A DNA stretch of 7,551 nucleotides from Lachnospiraceae bacterium (GTDB taxonomy: Bacteria; Bacillota; Clostridia; Lachnospirales; Lachnospiraceae), in NCBI GenBank assembly GCA_900766575.1, contig CAAFVW010000108.1, positions 1-7,551 of the forward strand. Reading direction: 5' to 3'. Positions 6,182-7,551 of the stretch are shown here, piece after piece (the first letter of the stretch is position 1; each line of letters opens with the position of its first letter). Made by a program: the position numbers and the translations under genes. The notes under the pieces are model-generated. The model made no database searches. It had not been told where the DNA came from and saw only the letters and a program-made list of their open reading frames with translations.

Positions 6182-6190
6182 ATTATAACA
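6182..6190 (-). promoter_or_regulatory. Extended -10 promoter of the gdpP-rplI-dnaB unit
   Basis: On the minus strand the sequence reads TGTTATAAT: a perfect TATAAT (6187-6182) with the TG of an extended -10 one base upstream. No good -35 is seen at 16-18 bases, which extended -10 promoters tolerate. A start near 6175 gives a leader of about 30 bases carrying the GAGAGG site. The rest of the 6191-6291 gap is AT-rich, and no clear terminator for the methyltransferase gene is visible in it. Confidence 0.65.
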
Positions 6191-6291
6191 AATAATAACG
6201 CGCTCCGCTACCATATTATTTTGCCGAATAGACAATATTCCTCTGTCAAATTTGTGCTTTTTGTCGGCTTTTCCGGATGGAAGTTTCTTCC

Positions 6292-7170
6292 TTATTTGCA
6301 AAGTTCCCAGAAAGCAACGGCACTGGCCGCCGCAACATTCAGAGAATCCACGCCGTGCGCCATCGGAATACACACCGTATAATCGCAATCGGCAATCGTA
6401 TTCGACGCAAGACCTTCCCCCTCGGTTCCCAGAATAATCGCAAGCTTATCCACCCGATGTAATTCTTCCGCATCCGGCGGAAGACTGTCTTCCTTTAATG
6501 CCATAGCTGCGGTACGGTATCCCATGTTTTGCAGCTTTTTCATCGTATTCTCCGGCCAGTCGCTCTCCTGCAAAAATGTCCATGGCACCTGAAATACGGT
6601 TCCCATGCCGACTCTCGCTGCTCGGCGGTATAACGGGTCGCTGCACCCCTTGGTCAGTAATACCGCATCGATTCCAAGTGCCGCAGCTGAACGGAAAATA
6701 GCGCCTACATTGGCTGGATTCACCACATTTTCCAGGACAGCGATACGTCTCGCATCCAGACAGAGATCTTCCATCTTCGGTAATTCCCTTCGCCGCATCG
6801 CGCAGAGTACACCTCTGGCCAGCTTGAAGCCGATGATCTGGGACAGGACCTCATTGGTCGAGACATACACTGGAAATATTGCCCTCGTGTCCGGTTCGCT
6901 CACATGCTTTTCTGTAAAGCTACTCATAATCTGTTCTATGATTTTCTTACCCTTCTCCGAATCTGCCTCCCGCTGCTCCATCAGAAGTGACAATGGTTCG
7001 TATCCCGCTGCCAGAGCTCGCAGGATCACATTCGGACTCTCTGCAATGAACAGTCCCGGCGCCGGTTCATAATAGCGGAGCAGTTGTACTTCTTTTCGCT
7101 CGTTATAGATTTGTAGCTCCGGGATATCCAGATCTGTGATGGGTATAAATTTGTAATTTTCTATATTCAT
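6292..7170 (-). CDS. SpoU/TrmH-family RNA 2'-O-ribose methyltransferase
   Basis: The 292-residue protein transfers methyl groups from S-adenosylmethionine to a ribose 2'-OH in tRNA or rRNA. The C-terminal SPOUT knot domain has all three family motifs: motif 1 LENVVNPANVGAIFRSA (146-162, with the likely catalytic Arg160), motif 2 ILGTEGEGL (246-254) and motif 3 IPMAHGVDSLNVAAASAVAFW (268-288). The first 130 residues are probably a substrate-recognition domain. I cannot tell which nucleotide it modifies, so no gene symbol is given. Start: ATG 7168-7170 has GGAAGG (7184-7189) at 13 bases, rather far. An in-frame GTG at 7198-7200 would add ten residues but has no ribosome binding site. The gene is separated from rpsR by a strong terminator, and from gdpP by about 150 bases with its own promoter, so it may be a single-gene unit. 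Confidence 0.9.
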   Translation of the reverse strand: MNIENYKFIPITDLDIPELQIYNERKEVQLLRYYEPAPGLFIAESPNVILRALAAGYEPLSLLMEQREADSEKGKKIIEQIMSSFTEKHVSEPDTRAIFPVYVSTNEVLSQIIGFKLARGVLCAMRRRELPKMEDLCLDARRIAVLENVVNPANVGAIFRSAAALGIDAVLLTKGCSDPLYRRAARVGMGTVFQVPWTFLQESDWPENTMKKLQNMGYRTAAMALKEDSLPPDAEELHRVDKLAIILGTEGEGLASNTIADCDYTVCIPMAHGVDSLNVAAASAVAFWELCK

Positions 7171-7213
7171 TCTTTTGTTAGGACCTTCCAAAATTATCAC
7201 ACTATGTTCGTTG

Positions 7214-7244
7214 AAAAAAGACCAGCCACCTCAGTGACTGGTCT
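7214..7244 (-). terminator. Intrinsic terminator after rpsR
   Basis: On the minus strand an 11-pair stem (7234-7244 with 7219-7229, one G-U pair) closes a four-base loop. A run of six T (complement of 7214-7219) follows, its first T being also the last stem base. It lies 22 bases after the rpsR stop and should end the ribosomal operon. Confidence 0.92.
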
Positions 7245-7266
7245 CTCAACCTCATTTGTTCTGAAA

Positions 7267-7530
7267 TTATTCAGCTACATAAGGCATCAATGCAACGTGA
7301 CGTGCTCTCTTGATAGCAACGGTCAGTGCTCTCTGATGCTTTGCGCAAGTACCGGTAATGCGGCGAGGAAGGATCTTGCCTCTCTCAGAAACATACTTCT
7401 TCAGCTTAGCTGTATCCTTGTAATCGATTACATTATCTTTACCACAGAATACGCAAACTTTCTTTCTTCTGCGCATACCGCCTTTTTTTCTCATCGGAGA
7501 ATCGGTCTTCTCAGTCTTATTAAAAGCCAT
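7267..7530 (-). CDS. rpsR: 30S ribosomal protein S18
   Basis: This 87-residue small-subunit protein sits on the platform next to S6. The conserved core is KKVCVFCGKDNVIDYKD (23-39), then LKKYVSERGKILPRRITGTCAKHQRALTVAIKRARHVALMPY. Cys26, Cys29, Cys62 and His65 form a CxxC...CxxH set, so this is the zinc-binding (C+) form of S18 rather than the cysteine-free form. The N-terminus is a short basic, glycine-containing extension typical of clostridial S18. AGGAGG (7539-7544) lies eight bases before the ATG. In Firmicutes rpsR usually ends an rpsF-ssb-rpsR operon; the upstream genes would lie beyond the right edge, and the terminator just after this gene agrees with it being last. Confidence 0.97.
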   Translation of the reverse strand: MAFNKTEKTDSPMRKKGGMRRRKKVCVFCGKDNVIDYKDTAKLKKYVSERGKILPRRITGTCAKHQRALTVAIKRARHVALMPYVAE

Positions 7531-7538
7531 TATTATTA

Positions 7539-7544
7539 CCTCCT
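7539..7544 (-). promoter_or_regulatory. Ribosome binding site of rpsR
   Basis: A consensus AGGAGG on the minus strand, eight bases before the ATG, as expected for a highly expressed ribosomal protein gene. Confidence 0.85.
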
Positions 7545-7551
7545 ATCGGAA

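Noticed and set aside
6244..6249. Perfect TTGACA on the minus strand upstream of gdpP
   Set aside because: No acceptable -10 lies 16-18 bases downstream, and it is too far (56 bases) from the TATAAT used for the gdpP promoter call.
7171..7200. GTG start adding ten residues to the methyltransferase
   Set aside because: No ribosome binding site precedes it, and the GTG overlaps a -10-like TGTGATAAT (minus strand, 7201-7193). I did not call that element a promoter either, because its start point would fall on the GGAAGG site and no -35 is seen.

Overview
The window looks like ordinary chromosome from a low-to-mid GC anaerobic Firmicute, most likely a Lachnospiraceae-type Clostridia. This rests on the pyruvate formate-lyase system, a clostridial 2[4Fe-4S] ferredoxin, the Firmicute order rpsR ... 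gdpP-rplI-dnaB, and AGGAGG-type ribosome binding sites. The assignment is inferred from protein character, not from a database search.

Left part, plus strand (1-1412): the 3' end of pyruvate formate-lyase (pflB), an intrinsic terminator, the radical-SAM pyruvate formate-lyase activating enzyme (pflA), a regulatory-looking 138-base gap with two dyads, a 56-residue ferredoxin gene and its terminator. Together these form an anaerobic pyruvate-cleavage module: PflB makes acetyl-CoA and formate, PflA installs its glycyl radical, and the ferredoxin is a plausible low-potential electron source (inference).

Right part, minus strand, read from right to left (7530 to 1394): ribosomal protein S18 (rpsR) with a strong terminator; a SpoU/TrmH-family RNA ribose methyltransferase; the membrane-bound c-di-AMP phosphodiesterase GdpP behind an extended -10 promoter; then tightly spaced rplI (L9) and dnaB (replicative helicase), closed by a terminator; and last a MerR-type helix-turn-helix protein with a long charged coiled-coil tail. 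The two halves converge at about 1394-1412, where the stop codon of the MerR-like gene lies inside the ferredoxin terminator hairpin.

I see no mobile element, CRISPR array, tRNA, rRNA or phage gene. No gap between genes exceeds 300 bases. I found no convincing undescribed multi-gene system. The points most worth a second look are the dyads upstream of the ferredoxin gene, the MerR/coiled-coil protein next to dnaB, and the terminator shared by the convergent genes.
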